Assembly (NCBI RefSeq): GCF_900162815.1
Contig: NZ_FUGD01000076.1
Span: 25,962 to 89,961, forward strand
DNA length: 64,000 nt
Source: Psychrobacter pasteurii
Lineage (GTDB): Bacteria > Pseudomonadota > Gammaproteobacteria > Pseudomonadales > Moraxellaceae
Direction: 5' to 3'
Part shown: positions 19,747-28,032 of the stretch, piece after piece
How positions within the stretch are numbered: position 1 is the first letter of the stretch
Layout of the letters: each line of letters starts with the position of its first letter
Position numbers and translations under genes: made by a program
Notes under the pieces: generated by a model
The model's input: only the letters and a program-made list of their open reading frames with translations
Told to the model about the DNA's origin: nothing
Databases searched by the model: none

Positions 19747-19950
19747 AGTTCTATCCTATTAATAAGTCACATACGACATATAAAAAAATACAAGCGCCGA
19801 ACCCACCAACCGCTCTATATCCTAAAAACAATCGTTCAATCAGGCAATATTTTGCTATTACCGCATAGATTTGAATGAAGTATTTTTAGGAGGGGGCAAC
19901 TCTGCACAATTAGAAGATAAGTGTAACATGAAATCTTGTCGACTAAAGCG

Positions 19951-19981
19951 AAAAAACACCCTAAAAAGAGGATGTTTTTTG
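19951..19981 (-). terminator. Terminator of the ubiC transcript
   Basis: On the minus strand AAAAAACATCC pairs with GGGTGTTTTTT (one G-U pair) around a 9-base loop and ends in six T. It lies about 60 bp past the ubiC stop, so glyA is transcribed separately. Confidence 0.75.
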
Positions 19982-20038
19982 AGTTTAGCTAACTTATAGG
20001 GTATTTAAAATACAGATTATAAGCAAAACCCCTTTGAC

Positions 20039-20509
20039 TTAAGAAGCCTCTGTAAAAAAATCAGCCAAAAAAGTTTCACTAATTAACAAGTCTCGATTAT
20101 ACCAGTTATAAAGAGTACTTCGGCGCCAACCCAAGTCCGTAGACTCAATTACTCGGCTATTGGGCAAGCAGTTTTGACGCTTAAATAACACATAACCAAT
20201 GGGAGTGCCGCGTAAGTACTGTAGACGCTTAGCCTCTCCTTTTAAGCTAATCAAAGGAAAGATACTTTGCGCCGCCACCCAAGGCTTCTCACTATTTCCA
20301 TATAATAAAGACTCTCGCACCCAAGCCATTACCGGCCTATTTAACTGCGCACCTTGATAGCCCATTTGCTTTTTTTGGGCCAAAGTTAAGGCCCGATACC
20401 CCTCAAAGGTAGGCTCTACTTTTAGCGACTGCCCTGCCTTAGCTTCTAATAAGGCAGTTAATGAGCCGTCTGAGGTCAGCCAATATAGCGCCTCTGCTGA
20501 TATAGACAT
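20039..20509 (-). CDS. ubiC: Chorismate--pyruvate lyase
   Basis: This 156-residue protein resembles UbiC, which removes pyruvate from chorismate to give 4-hydroxybenzoate for ubiquinone. Matching features are MAWVRESLLYGNSEKPWVAA, then LKGEAKRLQYLRGTPIGYVLF, the SDLGWRR-like TDLGWRRSTLY and the C-terminal LLISETFL. The UbiC active-site Arg (in WVRE) and Glu (in SETFL) are present. Size is close to the 165 residues of E. coli. It follows the acetyltransferase gene by 27 bp and probably shares its transcript. ubiA is not adjacent. Confidence 0.88.
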   Translation of the reverse strand: MSISAEALYWLTSDGSLTALLEAKAGQSLKVEPTFEGYRALTLAQKKQMGYQGAQLNRPVMAWVRESLLYGNSEKPWVAAQSIFPLISLKGEAKRLQYLRGTPIGYVLFKRQNCLPNSRVIESTDLGWRRSTLYNWYNRDLLISETFLADFFTEAS

Positions 20510-20536
20510 GCTTTATCCTTGAACCAAGTATGATGC

Positions 20537-21770
20537 TCAGCCTTTAAACTGAGGCATGTTGTCAATATTAAAGGGGAGCGCGTTATGGGCTTGCTGACGA
20601 TATTGCTGCATATACTGACGATCTTGCTCACAAAAATTCGCAATTGCTGGCTCAAAGCGCGCATCATAAACACGATGTAGCGAGTGGGTCTTATGGGGTA
20701 TAAAACCTCGAATCAGTTTGTGCTCACCTTGCGTACCTGGGTCAAAGTACTGCAATCCTTTTTCGATAGCAAACTCAATGCCTTGATAATAACACAGCTC
20801 AAAGTGTAGGCTGTCATACTCATCTAATGAGCCCCAGTAGCGACCATATAATGTCGCATCAGGCTGATTTGGGTCATCATAAAAGAACAAGCTGCTGGCC
20901 ACGATATCCCCATTTTCATCTAGACCCTGCGCCAACATTAAGTGTTCAGGCATAGTTTGGGAAATTTTCTCAAAAAACTCTGGGGTTAAATAAGGATGAC
21001 GGCCACGCACCGCGTAAGTCATGGCGTAACATTGATAAAATACCGCCCAATCTTCATCAGTAATCTGATTCCCAGTTTTAATTTGACAGGTCAGGTTTTG
21101 CTTGGCAATCTTCTTACGCTCAGCCCGGATATTTTTGCGCTTTTTGGCGGTCAGCGTACTTAAGAAGTCATCAAAGTTAGAAAACGGTTTTGGGCGACCC
21201 TCTTCGTCAATATCAGTCAGCTTTTGGTTTTGCCATAAAAACTGACAGCCTTCACGCTCAAGTAACTGCTGCTCAAACAAAGGGTTAGATAAGACATTAA
21301 ACGCTTGTTGCTGCTCATCATTGACAAACAAACCATGCCAGCTTGAAGCTCCTGTTTGTTTTGCCACATCATCGATTGCAGTGATCGCCACTTGCCAAAT
21401 TGCTTGGTCTACTGTAACTCCCTCCGCCAACCAAAAGCGCTGCCCACTCACTGGGGTATAAGGCACACTGGTCACGAGCCTAGGATAATAGTCCACACCA
21501 TAACGCGCATAAGCATCCGCCCATGCATGGTCAAACACATACTCCCCTTGATGATGACCTTTAATAAACAGAGGAAGTACCGCAACTGGCGACTGCTCTT
21601 CATCTTGATAAATAATAATATATAACGGCACCCAACCTGATTTTTGACCAATAGCGCCCGTCTCTGTCAGCGCTTGCCAATAAGCAAAAGACATAAAGGG
21701 GGTGTCTGGCTGCTGCCAGTTAGCGTCTGCCTGCCAAGTTAAGTCTTGCGTGATTGCGTATGAATAAATC
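20537..21770 (-). pseudogene. FemAB/COG3146-type acetyltransferase gene with its start codon split by an IS element
   Basis: From the ATG at 21694 the frame gives 385 residues with COG3146 (DUF482, GNAT fold) features: WADAYARYGVDYYPRLVTSV, VPYTPVSGQRFW, KKRKNIRAERKK, YWGSLDEYDSLHFELCYYQG and DPGTQGEHKLIRGF. The same frame stays open upstream through IYSYAITQDLTWQADANWQQ, which fits the usual family N-terminus, until the end of the tnpB element at 21771. Removing the element joins TTTAT to GATTTATTC and creates an ATG directly before ATT TAT TCA. The native start therefore seems to be split as AT/G. Translation may still occur from the ATG at 21694 or a near-cognate codon, so the product may be truncated rather than absent. 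Confidence 0.75.
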
Positions 21771-21800
21771 TTGACCTCCTCCCCTCGCTAAACCGAGGGG
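21771..21800 (-). ncRNA. Predicted 3' end of omegaRNA (reRNA) scaffold
   Basis: By analogy with TnpB systems such as ISDra2, the guide RNA is made from the 3' part of tnpB and the right end, with the guide taken from the flank. Here the scaffold would end with the hairpin CCCCTCG-N6-CGAGGGG and GAGGAGGTCAA. The guide would begin GATTTATTCATACGC, the acetyltransferase start region. The 5' boundary cannot be set from sequence. Confidence 0.5.
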
Positions 21801-22894
21801 ATTCCTACAGCTAGACGGTCAAGCCCGACCGCAAGGATGTTCTTAGCAGCATTGATATCTCTATCATGCCATGAGCCACACTCAGCACACCTCCATCCTC
21901 TTATTCGCAAACCTGCTCTACCTTTCGGACTACTGTCACTTATATTAAGGCAGCACGAGCAGGTCTGGGTAGTGTAACTCTCATTTACCATCTCAAACTG
22001 ACAACCTGCATGCTTGCATTTATATTCCAGTTGTCGTTTAAGTTCAAACCATCCGGCATCGTATGTCGATTTAGCCAGTTTGGTCATCGAATTGGTAAAT
22101 GAGCGTGATTTAACATCACCAACCACAATCAAGGCATTATTCTGCACAAGCTTGGTGGTGAATTTATGAATTAAGTCTAATCTTGTATTTTTTATTTTGG
22201 CATGAATTGCTTTGACACGTTTTTTATTCTTAGCACGCTGGGCTACTGCTAATTTATTCGCCCACTTTTGCGTTTGCTTAATAGTTAGCTTGTCACCATT
22301 TGAGGTGGTAGCAGACTCTTTTAAACCTAAGTCAATACCAATGCTGCCCATACCACTTGCTTGTTTGGGGGAGTCTTTAACAGTAATACACGCATACCAA
22401 CGATTACGACTGTCTTGTACTATCTCAAGCGTGTTGATTTGATACAGGCTTAGGTTGTAGCTATCGAATACATCTATAATAAGCTTTTGACCTTTGGATA
22501 GTGATAATTGAAGGGTTGATTTAAGTGCTTTCTTTCCCGTTTGTCTTGTGCTTAGATGCTTGATAGCAGATTTTTTAAAAGGTATCCAGCCCAGTGATTT
22601 ACGTTTGGCATCAGGACGGTTGGTACGCCAGTTAAGTTTGGCCTTTTTAAACTGTTTGCGAGCCTTGGCGTGAGTCTCATTGATAGCTTGTAAGGTCTGA
22701 CTGTGTAATCCTAAATACTCACCGCTTCCTTTGGTGTACTCACTTAGATCATAAGCACTAAAAAACTTACCGGTACGTTTTAGATGCTCAAAACTTAGAG
22801 CATTAACATAGTTCCACACGAAGTTTACCGAACCGCTTAGCTGATTCAGCTCTTTTATGTGCTTGTCTTTAATGCGTAGCTTGAGGGTTTTCAT
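21788..22894 (-). CDS. tnpB: TnpB RNA-guided nuclease (OrfB, IS200/IS605 family)
   Basis: A 368-residue TnpB. An N-terminal helix-turn-helix domain (LSGSVNFVWNYVNAL) is followed by the RuvC-like core. RuvC-I Asp188 lies in SIGIDLGLKESATTSNG. RuvC-III Asp346 lies in HDRDINAAKNIL. A zinc finger is formed by CSCC and CAEC. The RuvC-II segment reads IVVGDVKSRS, with Gly259-Asp260 where canonical TnpBs have Glu-Asp. This GDVxS variant occurs in a known TnpB subgroup and may use a relocated Glu. The stop codon lies in the right-end hairpin loop. Activity is uncertain. Confidence 0.93.
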   Translation of the reverse strand: MKTLKLRIKDKHIKELNQLSGSVNFVWNYVNALSFEHLKRTGKFFSAYDLSEYTKGSGEYLGLHSQTLQAINETHAKARKQFKKAKLNWRTNRPDAKRKSLGWIPFKKSAIKHLSTRQTGKKALKSTLQLSLSKGQKLIIDVFDSYNLSLYQINTLEIVQDSRNRWYACITVKDSPKQASGMGSIGIDLGLKESATTSNGDKLTIKQTQKWANKLAVAQRAKNKKRVKAIHAKIKNTRLDLIHKFTTKLVQNNALIVVGDVKSRSFTNSMTKLAKSTYDAGWFELKRQLEYKCKHAGCQFEMVNESYTTQTCSCCLNISDSSPKGRAGLRIRGWRCAECGSWHDRDINAAKNILAVGLDRLAVGIPSV

Positions 22895-22958
22895 ACCTTT
22901 AGTATGCCGAGGTTAATTTTAACTTACAACCCTTTAAGTACTACTCACGACAGTATAC

Positions 22959-23002
22959 GTCGCCTTATATCCACCCCCTGAAGTGGGTGGTTTTACGGCG
23001 AC
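22959..23002 (-). repeat. Left-end subterminal hairpin of the tnpB element
   Basis: Outer arms GTCGCC/GGCGAC enclose inner arms CCACCC/GGGTGG. Imperfect subterminal hairpins of this kind are the TnpA recognition structures of IS200/IS605 elements. It lies 5 bp inside the proposed left boundary. Confidence 0.7.
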
Positions 23003-23072
23003 CGGTGATAAATAAGCTGTTGCCTGAACTTGTTAATAACAGTAGTCATAGAGTTTTTCAATAACAGGAGAA

Positions 23073-23107
23073 TAAAAAAATCCCCCTTACCAGAAGCAAG
23101 GGGGTGG
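23073..23107 (-). terminator. Terminator of the desaturase gene
   Basis: Stem CCCCCTT/AAGGGGG with a run of seven T on the minus strand, about 80 bp past the desaturase stop. It separates that gene from the interrupted acetyltransferase locus. Confidence 0.88.
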
Positions 23108-23184
23108 AGAAAGTTTGCTGTTATTATTATTTTAGTTCTTATTTTTAGTTTTGTTATTATTATTTTTTTGTTTAAAGCTTTGGC

Positions 23185-24666
23185 TTAAGCCGTTTTAAAG
23201 CTTATTTCTTTAAAAGCCTGCTTTAAGTTGTGGTTGTGTTTTAAGATGCGTTTTTCAATCATGTGGTACTGATCTTTAAGCGCCTCATCTGCCTCGTGCA
23301 AACGCTCAGCAAATTCATTTTTCTTCAGCTGCATGGCTTTGGCTTTTAAAGCTTGCCATTCTTTAACGGTGTCATTAAATAACTGATATTCAAAATGAAC
23401 ACGGTCGCTAAAGTTTTGCAGGCTACGTGGCAGGTTACTGTCAGTAATTAGACCTTGCTCATCACTGATTTTTTCAATCTTTTTCTGAGCCCGCTTAAAC
23501 ATCATATTTACTTCAGCGTGTTTAATGGTCATGTTGTCTACCGTACGTAGATCAGAGGCCAATCCTACTTTTGCTAACGCGGCAATAAGCCATTTGGTTG
23601 GGTCGTATTGCCACCATTTAACCCCATTACGGTAGTCATATTGGAAGAAGTGATGGTAGTTATGATAGCCCTCACCCCAAGTCGGTATAGCCAATAAGAA
23701 GTTATCTCTGGCAGTGTTGGTATCCGTATAAGGACGGGTTCCAAACATATGGCATAAAGAGTTAATAAAGAAGGTAAAGTGGTGGTTGATAACCAAACGC
23801 ACTAGACCTGCTAGCAATAAAGTTCCCCAGACATCGCCAATTAACCAGCCAATAGCACCGATTAGACCAACGTTAGTGGCCACTACCCATAATCCATAAT
23901 ATTTATGCTGGATTTGGAGCACCTTGTCTTTGGTTAAATCTGGGATGTTTTTGTAGTCAAAGTTACCACTGGGGTAATTTTTTAACATCCAACCAATGTG
24001 ACTAAACCAAAAGCCGCGTTTGGCTGAATAAGGATCATCCATAGGGTCATCTACATGTCTATGGTGAGTTCGGTGACCTGAGCACCAATCAAATGCTGAT
24101 CCTTGAACCGCCAGTGTGGCTCCTAATAAGAAGAAGTTACGCACTGCAGGATGTGCCTTATAAGTGCGATGTGACATCAATCTATGATAGCCGGTGGTAA
24201 TACTCATCCCTGTCCAAATGGCAATAGCACCAAAAGTTATCCAGACAGGTTTGCTGACTTCATGAGTAGCGAGATACCAAGGAGTAATCACTGCTGCGGC
24301 AATCGGAGTTGCTATCAATACTGCTGCAGGAATCCAGTTAATGGGAGCACGTTTAAAGGCAAGTTCTTTGGCCAGTTGCTCTTGTTTGAGTTGTTCCTCA
24401 GCCGTTAATGGCTCTGAAGAATTACCAACAGATTCTGACTCTAACTCTGCTGTATTTTGACGCTCATCTTTGACAGTCTTCATAGAAGTAGGAATAGGCA
24501 AAGGGCTGCTAGAGTTCAGCTGTTTATTAATTAGCTGAACTAATGGCGAACGAGACAATGCGCCTGCTACTTTTTTGCCGGAGTTAACTGCTTTGCTGGC
24601 ATTGTGTAGTGAACGTTGTCCGACAGCACGCAAGGAAGATAAAAGACTTCCATTTCTTATTTTCAT
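23185..24666 (-). CDS. Acyl-CoA/fatty-acid desaturase (delta-9 type)
   Basis: This 493-residue membrane protein introduces a double bond into saturated acyl chains. The three histidine boxes of the stearoyl-CoA desaturase family are visible: HRLMSH, HRTHHRH and, near the C-terminal side of the membrane core, HNYHH. Four hydrophobic spans surround them (for example WIPAAVLIATPIAAAVITPW). The N-terminal 95 residues are a basic/polar extension and the last 110 form a charged helical tail, both longer than in the minimal enzyme. Membrane-fluidity adaptation to cold is a reasonable inference. The gene is monocistronic. Confidence 0.93.
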   Translation of the reverse strand: MKIRNGSLLSSLRAVGQRSLHNASKAVNSGKKVAGALSRSPLVQLINKQLNSSSPLPIPTSMKTVKDERQNTAELESESVGNSSEPLTAEEQLKQEQLAKELAFKRAPINWIPAAVLIATPIAAAVITPWYLATHEVSKPVWITFGAIAIWTGMSITTGYHRLMSHRTYKAHPAVRNFFLLGATLAVQGSAFDWCSGHRTHHRHVDDPMDDPYSAKRGFWFSHIGWMLKNYPSGNFDYKNIPDLTKDKVLQIQHKYYGLWVVATNVGLIGAIGWLIGDVWGTLLLAGLVRLVINHHFTFFINSLCHMFGTRPYTDTNTARDNFLLAIPTWGEGYHNYHHFFQYDYRNGVKWWQYDPTKWLIAALAKVGLASDLRTVDNMTIKHAEVNMMFKRAQKKIEKISDEQGLITDSNLPRSLQNFSDRVHFEYQLFNDTVKEWQALKAKAMQLKKNEFAERLHEADEALKDQYHMIEKRILKHNHNLKQAFKEISFKTA

Positions 24667-24858
24667 TCTTAGAGCATCCTTACTTGATATAAAGAATTGA
24701 GATTGGAGATTTCGATGTAAGTAGAATACCTTAAATAAAGATTAAAGTGAACACTTATACACTCGAATTTTGTTGAGAAAGGGAGGTTTTGGGGCTTTTT
24801 TACTTTTATATAACAGTTGATTAATAGGGTGGAAACAAATTTAGCCTAAGCACTTTTT

Positions 24859-24894
24859 GTCAGGTTAATTGTGCAAGTCAGGTTAATTGTGCAA
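24859..24894. repeat. Perfect 18-bp tandem duplication across a stop codon
   Basis: GTCAGGTTAATTGTGCAA occurs twice back to back. The upstream copy on the coding strand supplies the last codons and stop of the GDPD gene; the second copy lies just after it. Confidence 0.95.
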
Positions 24895-25803
24895 AAAGGC
24901 GGTAGGGTAGTCGGTAATAAGATAGCTCACCCCAAGTTTGGTTAGCTGCTTGGCATAATCCACATCATTAACTGTCCAGGCTGTGCTGCTAAGGCCGTAT
25001 CTTTGACATTGAGCAATCAAATTTGAATCAAATAAAGGATAAAACAAACCAATAGAAGAACAGCCTAGTCGTAACGCAATTAACACAGTATCGGCTAGGG
25101 GCTGGCCCGTACTCATCGCTGCATTTTTTATATCAATTTTCATATCAATAATGGGGCGTTTTGAGGGGTTAAGAGCAGGGCTTCTCATAAGGTCAATCGT
25201 TAATTGAGGACAGGTAGGCTCAACTAAAAGGCCTCTTTTAAAGTGACTAAGTACAGAATCTGCCTGTAACTGCTCAAGTAACCGAATATCGAAGCTGGTC
25301 AAGGTCAAAGGTAAACTACTCAAGTTTGGGTCTACCAAACACTGCTTTAATGATTGAATCAGCTGGGCATAGTTGGTGCGTTCGTGAGTTTTAATTTCCA
25401 GTTCAATATGGCTATAACCTTTAAGGTGCTTTGGCATCTGTTGCAGCAGCAAAATAGAGTCACTTTTTTCGGCTCTAGCAGAGCGGCTGATACGCTGGAT
25501 CTGTGCCGCGGTTAATTGGTCTATTCTAGATTGATGAGAAAATAGCCTAAGCAGGTTTTCATCATGAAATACCACCAATTTGCCATCTAGCGTTAACTGA
25601 ACGTCAAACTCTATGCCAACTAATTTACTTTTAGCCAAGTAGCTTGTCGACTTTTGACTGAGCTGCTGGGTATGGATAAAGCCAGCCTTAGTGTTTTCTA
25701 ATTGCTCACCACGAGCGCCTCGGTGACCTAATAGATAGGTTTTATGAGTATCGAGTAAGGTAGCTAGGGAAGTCATAAACACTCTTTGAGATTGAACCAA
25801 CAT
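24883..25803 (-). CDS. Glycerophosphodiester phosphodiesterase (GDPD family)
   Basis: A 306-residue GDPD-fold enzyme expected to hydrolyse glycerophosphodiesters to glycerol 3-phosphate and an alcohol. The family signature begins LLGHRGARGEQLENTKAGF (catalytic His and Arg) and continues EFDVQLTLDGKLVVFHDENL (metal-binding Glu and Asp, second catalytic His). C-terminal STAWTVNDVDYAKQLTKLGV and SYLITDYP match the usual TVN and ITD-P motifs. No export signal is clear, so it is probably cytoplasmic (UgpQ-like). The stop lies within an 18-bp tandem duplication. Confidence 0.92.
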   Translation of the reverse strand: MLVQSQRVFMTSLATLLDTHKTYLLGHRGARGEQLENTKAGFIHTQQLSQKSTSYLAKSKLVGIEFDVQLTLDGKLVVFHDENLLRLFSHQSRIDQLTAAQIQRISRSARAEKSDSILLLQQMPKHLKGYSHIELEIKTHERTNYAQLIQSLKQCLVDPNLSSLPLTLTSFDIRLLEQLQADSVLSHFKRGLLVEPTCPQLTIDLMRSPALNPSKRPIIDMKIDIKNAAMSTGQPLADTVLIALRLGCSSIGLFYPLFDSNLIAQCQRYGLSSTAWTVNDVDYAKQLTKLGVSYLITDYPTAFLHN

Positions 25804-26127
25804 TTTTTTTGGCTAAAACGGAACAAGATAAGTAGTAAATAATGGCAGATAATAAAAACAATTAACAGCCCAATTAACTCAATTAGCCCAATTGATAGGG
25901 GGTTAATCAGCCTGCTTTACAAAGTATAGATATAAATTGTGATAAGGCTTCATTAAAATAGGATAACTGAAATATGAATTAACAAATTTTTATGCTTTGG
26001 CGTATAATACGCAACAATACTGGCTAGTAGGGTTAAGGCGCTTGTCTTACATCAAAGACCTATAAGCTCTTTATTAAATATATCAATTGCCATGCGATAG
26101 CCAAAGCAGGTCTTAAAAGAGGTTATA
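25804..26127. other. Intergenic region between divergent GDPD and lipoprotein genes
   Basis: This 324-bp AT-rich spacer has no ORF. It carries the strong promoter at 25979-26008. I see nothing else I can name. Confidence 0.5.
25979..26008 (+). promoter_or_regulatory. Sigma70 promoter of the lipoprotein gene
   Basis: TTAACA, 18-bp spacer, TATAAT. The -10 is embedded in a 13-bp near-palindrome GCGTATAATACGC (26000-26012). The transcript would carry a leader of about 110 bases. Confidence 0.65.
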
Positions 26128-27120
26128 ATGAAGTTAAGTTTTGATCGTGTTTCTCGTCCTGCCGGCTTGGTAGGAGTGATGTTGCTATGCGGATTAACCG
26201 CTGTGGGTTGTAGCAAAAAAGAGGAGTCTACTGATAAATCAGATGAGGCCAAAGTTGAAGTAGTCACCACTGATCCAGTAGTTCAATGTGATGATCAAGT
26301 CGCCTTAACTCAGCTGACACAAACTGTGCAGTCTACCTTAGGGTCTCAGTCACAAAGACTATTTAATAGTTATGCAGAAAGCAATGGCGAGACATTAAGT
26401 CTAACCAACCTTAAGAGTGCGGTAGGGTCAGTGTTGGTTGATGTTGCTAATCCAAGAGAGATCCAAGGGGCCAATGCACAAGGTATGATTACTTGTAGTG
26501 CGAGCCTAAGCTTAACTTTACCAAACCAAGACGTGAGTCGTGCCAACCGTGTGTACACACAAGTTGAAGACCGTAGCCTAGCTGATTTGTTACGTTCTGA
26601 AGGTATTATCTTAAATAACAACATGTTAGTTAGCGATAACTTTAATTATGTTGTGGGCATGCAAGGCGGTCAGTCTGTTGCTCGAGTTGTGGGTCAGCCT
26701 GCTATCTTAATGGCTGCGGCAGATATTATCTCTAAGTCTCAGTACCAAGCTATTATTGATGCACGCCGTTCTGCTCCAGATACCAATAAGCCAAGACCAG
26801 CTCCAGCGTTACCTGCTGAGCCAAGACAGCCTACGCAGCCTCGTGTTCGTCCAGAGCCTGAACAAAAGCAAAAAGCGCCTGTACGTCAAACTCAGCCTGC
26901 CCGCAGTGCTGAAGCACAGACGCAAGCTCAACAAAAGCCAGCTGCTAAACCCGCTGAGCCTGCTAAGCCGCAACCTGCTGAAACGCCAAAGCCAAGTAAG
27001 CCTGCAGCTGAAGAGGCGAATAATACAGCCGCTAAGCCAGTTGAAGCTCCGAAGAATCTAACCACGCCTAAAGATGACAGTATCGAAATGGTCATCATTG
27101 AAGAAGACGGTACTTACTAA
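26128..27120 (+). CDS. Lipoprotein with Pro/Ala/Gln-rich C-terminal tail, function unknown
   Basis: A 330-residue protein with a signal peptide and lipobox TAVGC at residues 25-29, so it is probably membrane-anchored. Residues 50-210 form a unique folded part with two cysteines (VQCDDQ and ITCSAS). From about residue 215 to 315 the sequence is low-complexity Pro/Ala/Lys/Gln (PRPAPALPAEPRQPTQPRVR, KPAEPAKPQPAETPKPSKPA), like spacers that cross the periplasm or peptidoglycan. The acidic end reads MVIIEEDGTY. I do not recognise a family. Confidence 0.8.
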   Translation: MKLSFDRVSRPAGLVGVMLLCGLTAVGCSKKEESTDKSDEAKVEVVTTDPVVQCDDQVALTQLTQTVQSTLGSQSQRLFNSYAESNGETLSLTNLKSAVGSVLVDVANPREIQGANAQGMITCSASLSLTLPNQDVSRANRVYTQVEDRSLADLLRSEGIILNNNMLVSDNFNYVVGMQGGQSVARVVGQPAILMAAADIISKSQYQAIIDARRSAPDTNKPRPAPALPAEPRQPTQPRVRPEPEQKQKAPVRQTQPARSAEAQTQAQQKPAAKPAEPAKPQPAETPKPSKPAAEEANNTAAKPVEAPKNLTTPKDDSIEMVIIEEDGTY

Positions 27121-27174
27121 GTTTAAGAAAGCTAAGTTTAACAAAGCTTGAAGTAAGTAAAGCTTCTAGGTTTG

Positions 27175-27214
27175 ATAAAAAAAAGGTCCAACATAGTTTG
27201 TCGGACCTTTTTTA
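27175..27214. terminator. Bidirectional terminator
   Basis: Stem AAAGGTCC/GGACCTTT with flanking A and T runs, between the lipoprotein gene and the convergent adenosyltransferase gene. Confidence 0.88.
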
Positions 27215-27268
27215 TTGTAAGCGGTTTTTGTAAATAGTTTTAATTTAAAGTCTGTATTAACCGAAAGC

Positions 27269-27865
27269 TTAGCTGCTAAATTTGTCCAGTATGGTTTTGT
27301 TCCATAACACCTCTTTTGAGCCCTCAACTTTAGCGCAATATCTTGAGAGGACAAATAACCAGTCTGATAAACGGTTTAATAGCTTAAGTGCGTTGGCGCT
27401 AATGGCTTTGTCATTGACCAGCTGCAGGTTAACTGCTTGACGCTCTGCGCGGCGACAGACAGTACGAGCAATATGAACTTGGCTAACTAAGGTTGAGCCG
27501 GCAGGTAAGATAAAGTCTTTCAAGGCAGGCAGGTCTTGGTTAAAAGCATCAATTTCAGATTCTAGCCAGCCAATATGAACCTCACTAATGCCTTGGTACT
27601 CAGGCATGGCAAGCTCGCCGCCAACATTAAATAATAAGTGTTGAACGGTGCTTAAGCTATCAGATATCGCATCAAAGTTTTTTATCTGCTCAGCGGCTAG
27701 GCTGTTTATCTGTGCCAAAATCATGCCGATATGGGCATTTAATTCGTCAACATCGCCCATCACGACAAAGAGGGCATCTGCTTTACTGACACGGCTACCA
27801 TCTGCCATGCCTGTAGTGCCATCATCTCCGGTGCGGGTGTAAATTTTGGTCAATCGATTGCCCAT
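27269..27865 (-). CDS. Cob(I)alamin adenosyltransferase, PduO type
   Basis: This 198-residue enzyme transfers the adenosyl group of ATP to cobalamin, making coenzyme B12. The N-terminal ATP-binding signature TKIYTRTGDDGTTGMADGSR and the later VCRRAERQAVNL and LNRLSDWLFVLSRY are diagnostic of the PduO/ATR family. There are no cobalamin-pathway genes next to it, which suits a salvage role. The gene is monocistronic and divergent from cysS. Confidence 0.93.
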   Translation of the reverse strand: MGNRLTKIYTRTGDDGTTGMADGSRVSKADALFVVMGDVDELNAHIGMILAQINSLAAEQIKNFDAISDSLSTVQHLLFNVGGELAMPEYQGISEVHIGWLESEIDAFNQDLPALKDFILPAGSTLVSQVHIARTVCRRAERQAVNLQLVNDKAISANALKLLNRLSDWLFVLSRYCAKVEGSKEVLWNKTILDKFSS

Positions 27866-28032
27866 AACGGGAGCTCCAGTAAAGTTAAGGTCATTTTAGT
27901 AAAAAAGTTAAGTTGGCATCATATCCTATGCCGATGAAATATAGCAATTTTTGCCAAGCTTAGGTAATATGAGCCTCGCTAAGAATAATACTTGATGTCA
28001 TAATTCATCAGTTTTCATTATAAGGTTTTAAT

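Larger units (their letters stand above)
21771..23007 (-). mobile_element. IS200/IS605-superfamily element (tnpB only, IS1341-like)
   Basis: A 1237-bp element. It has a subterminal left-end hairpin at 22959-23002 (outer arms GTCGCC/GGCGAC, inner CCACCC/GGGTGG), tnpB, and a right-end hairpin CCCCTCG/CGAGGGG at 21781-21800 overlapping the tnpB stop, ending in GTCAA. No terminal inverted repeats or target duplication are seen, as expected for this superfamily. The left flank ends in TTTAT, the presumed target. Boundaries are inferred from restoration of the interrupted gene and from the hairpins. No tnpA is present, so movement would need a TnpA supplied elsewhere. Confidence 0.85.

Noticed and set aside
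19747..19950. Glycine riboswitch upstream of glyA
   Set aside because: I looked for the tandem aptamer core and saw no convincing conserved stems.
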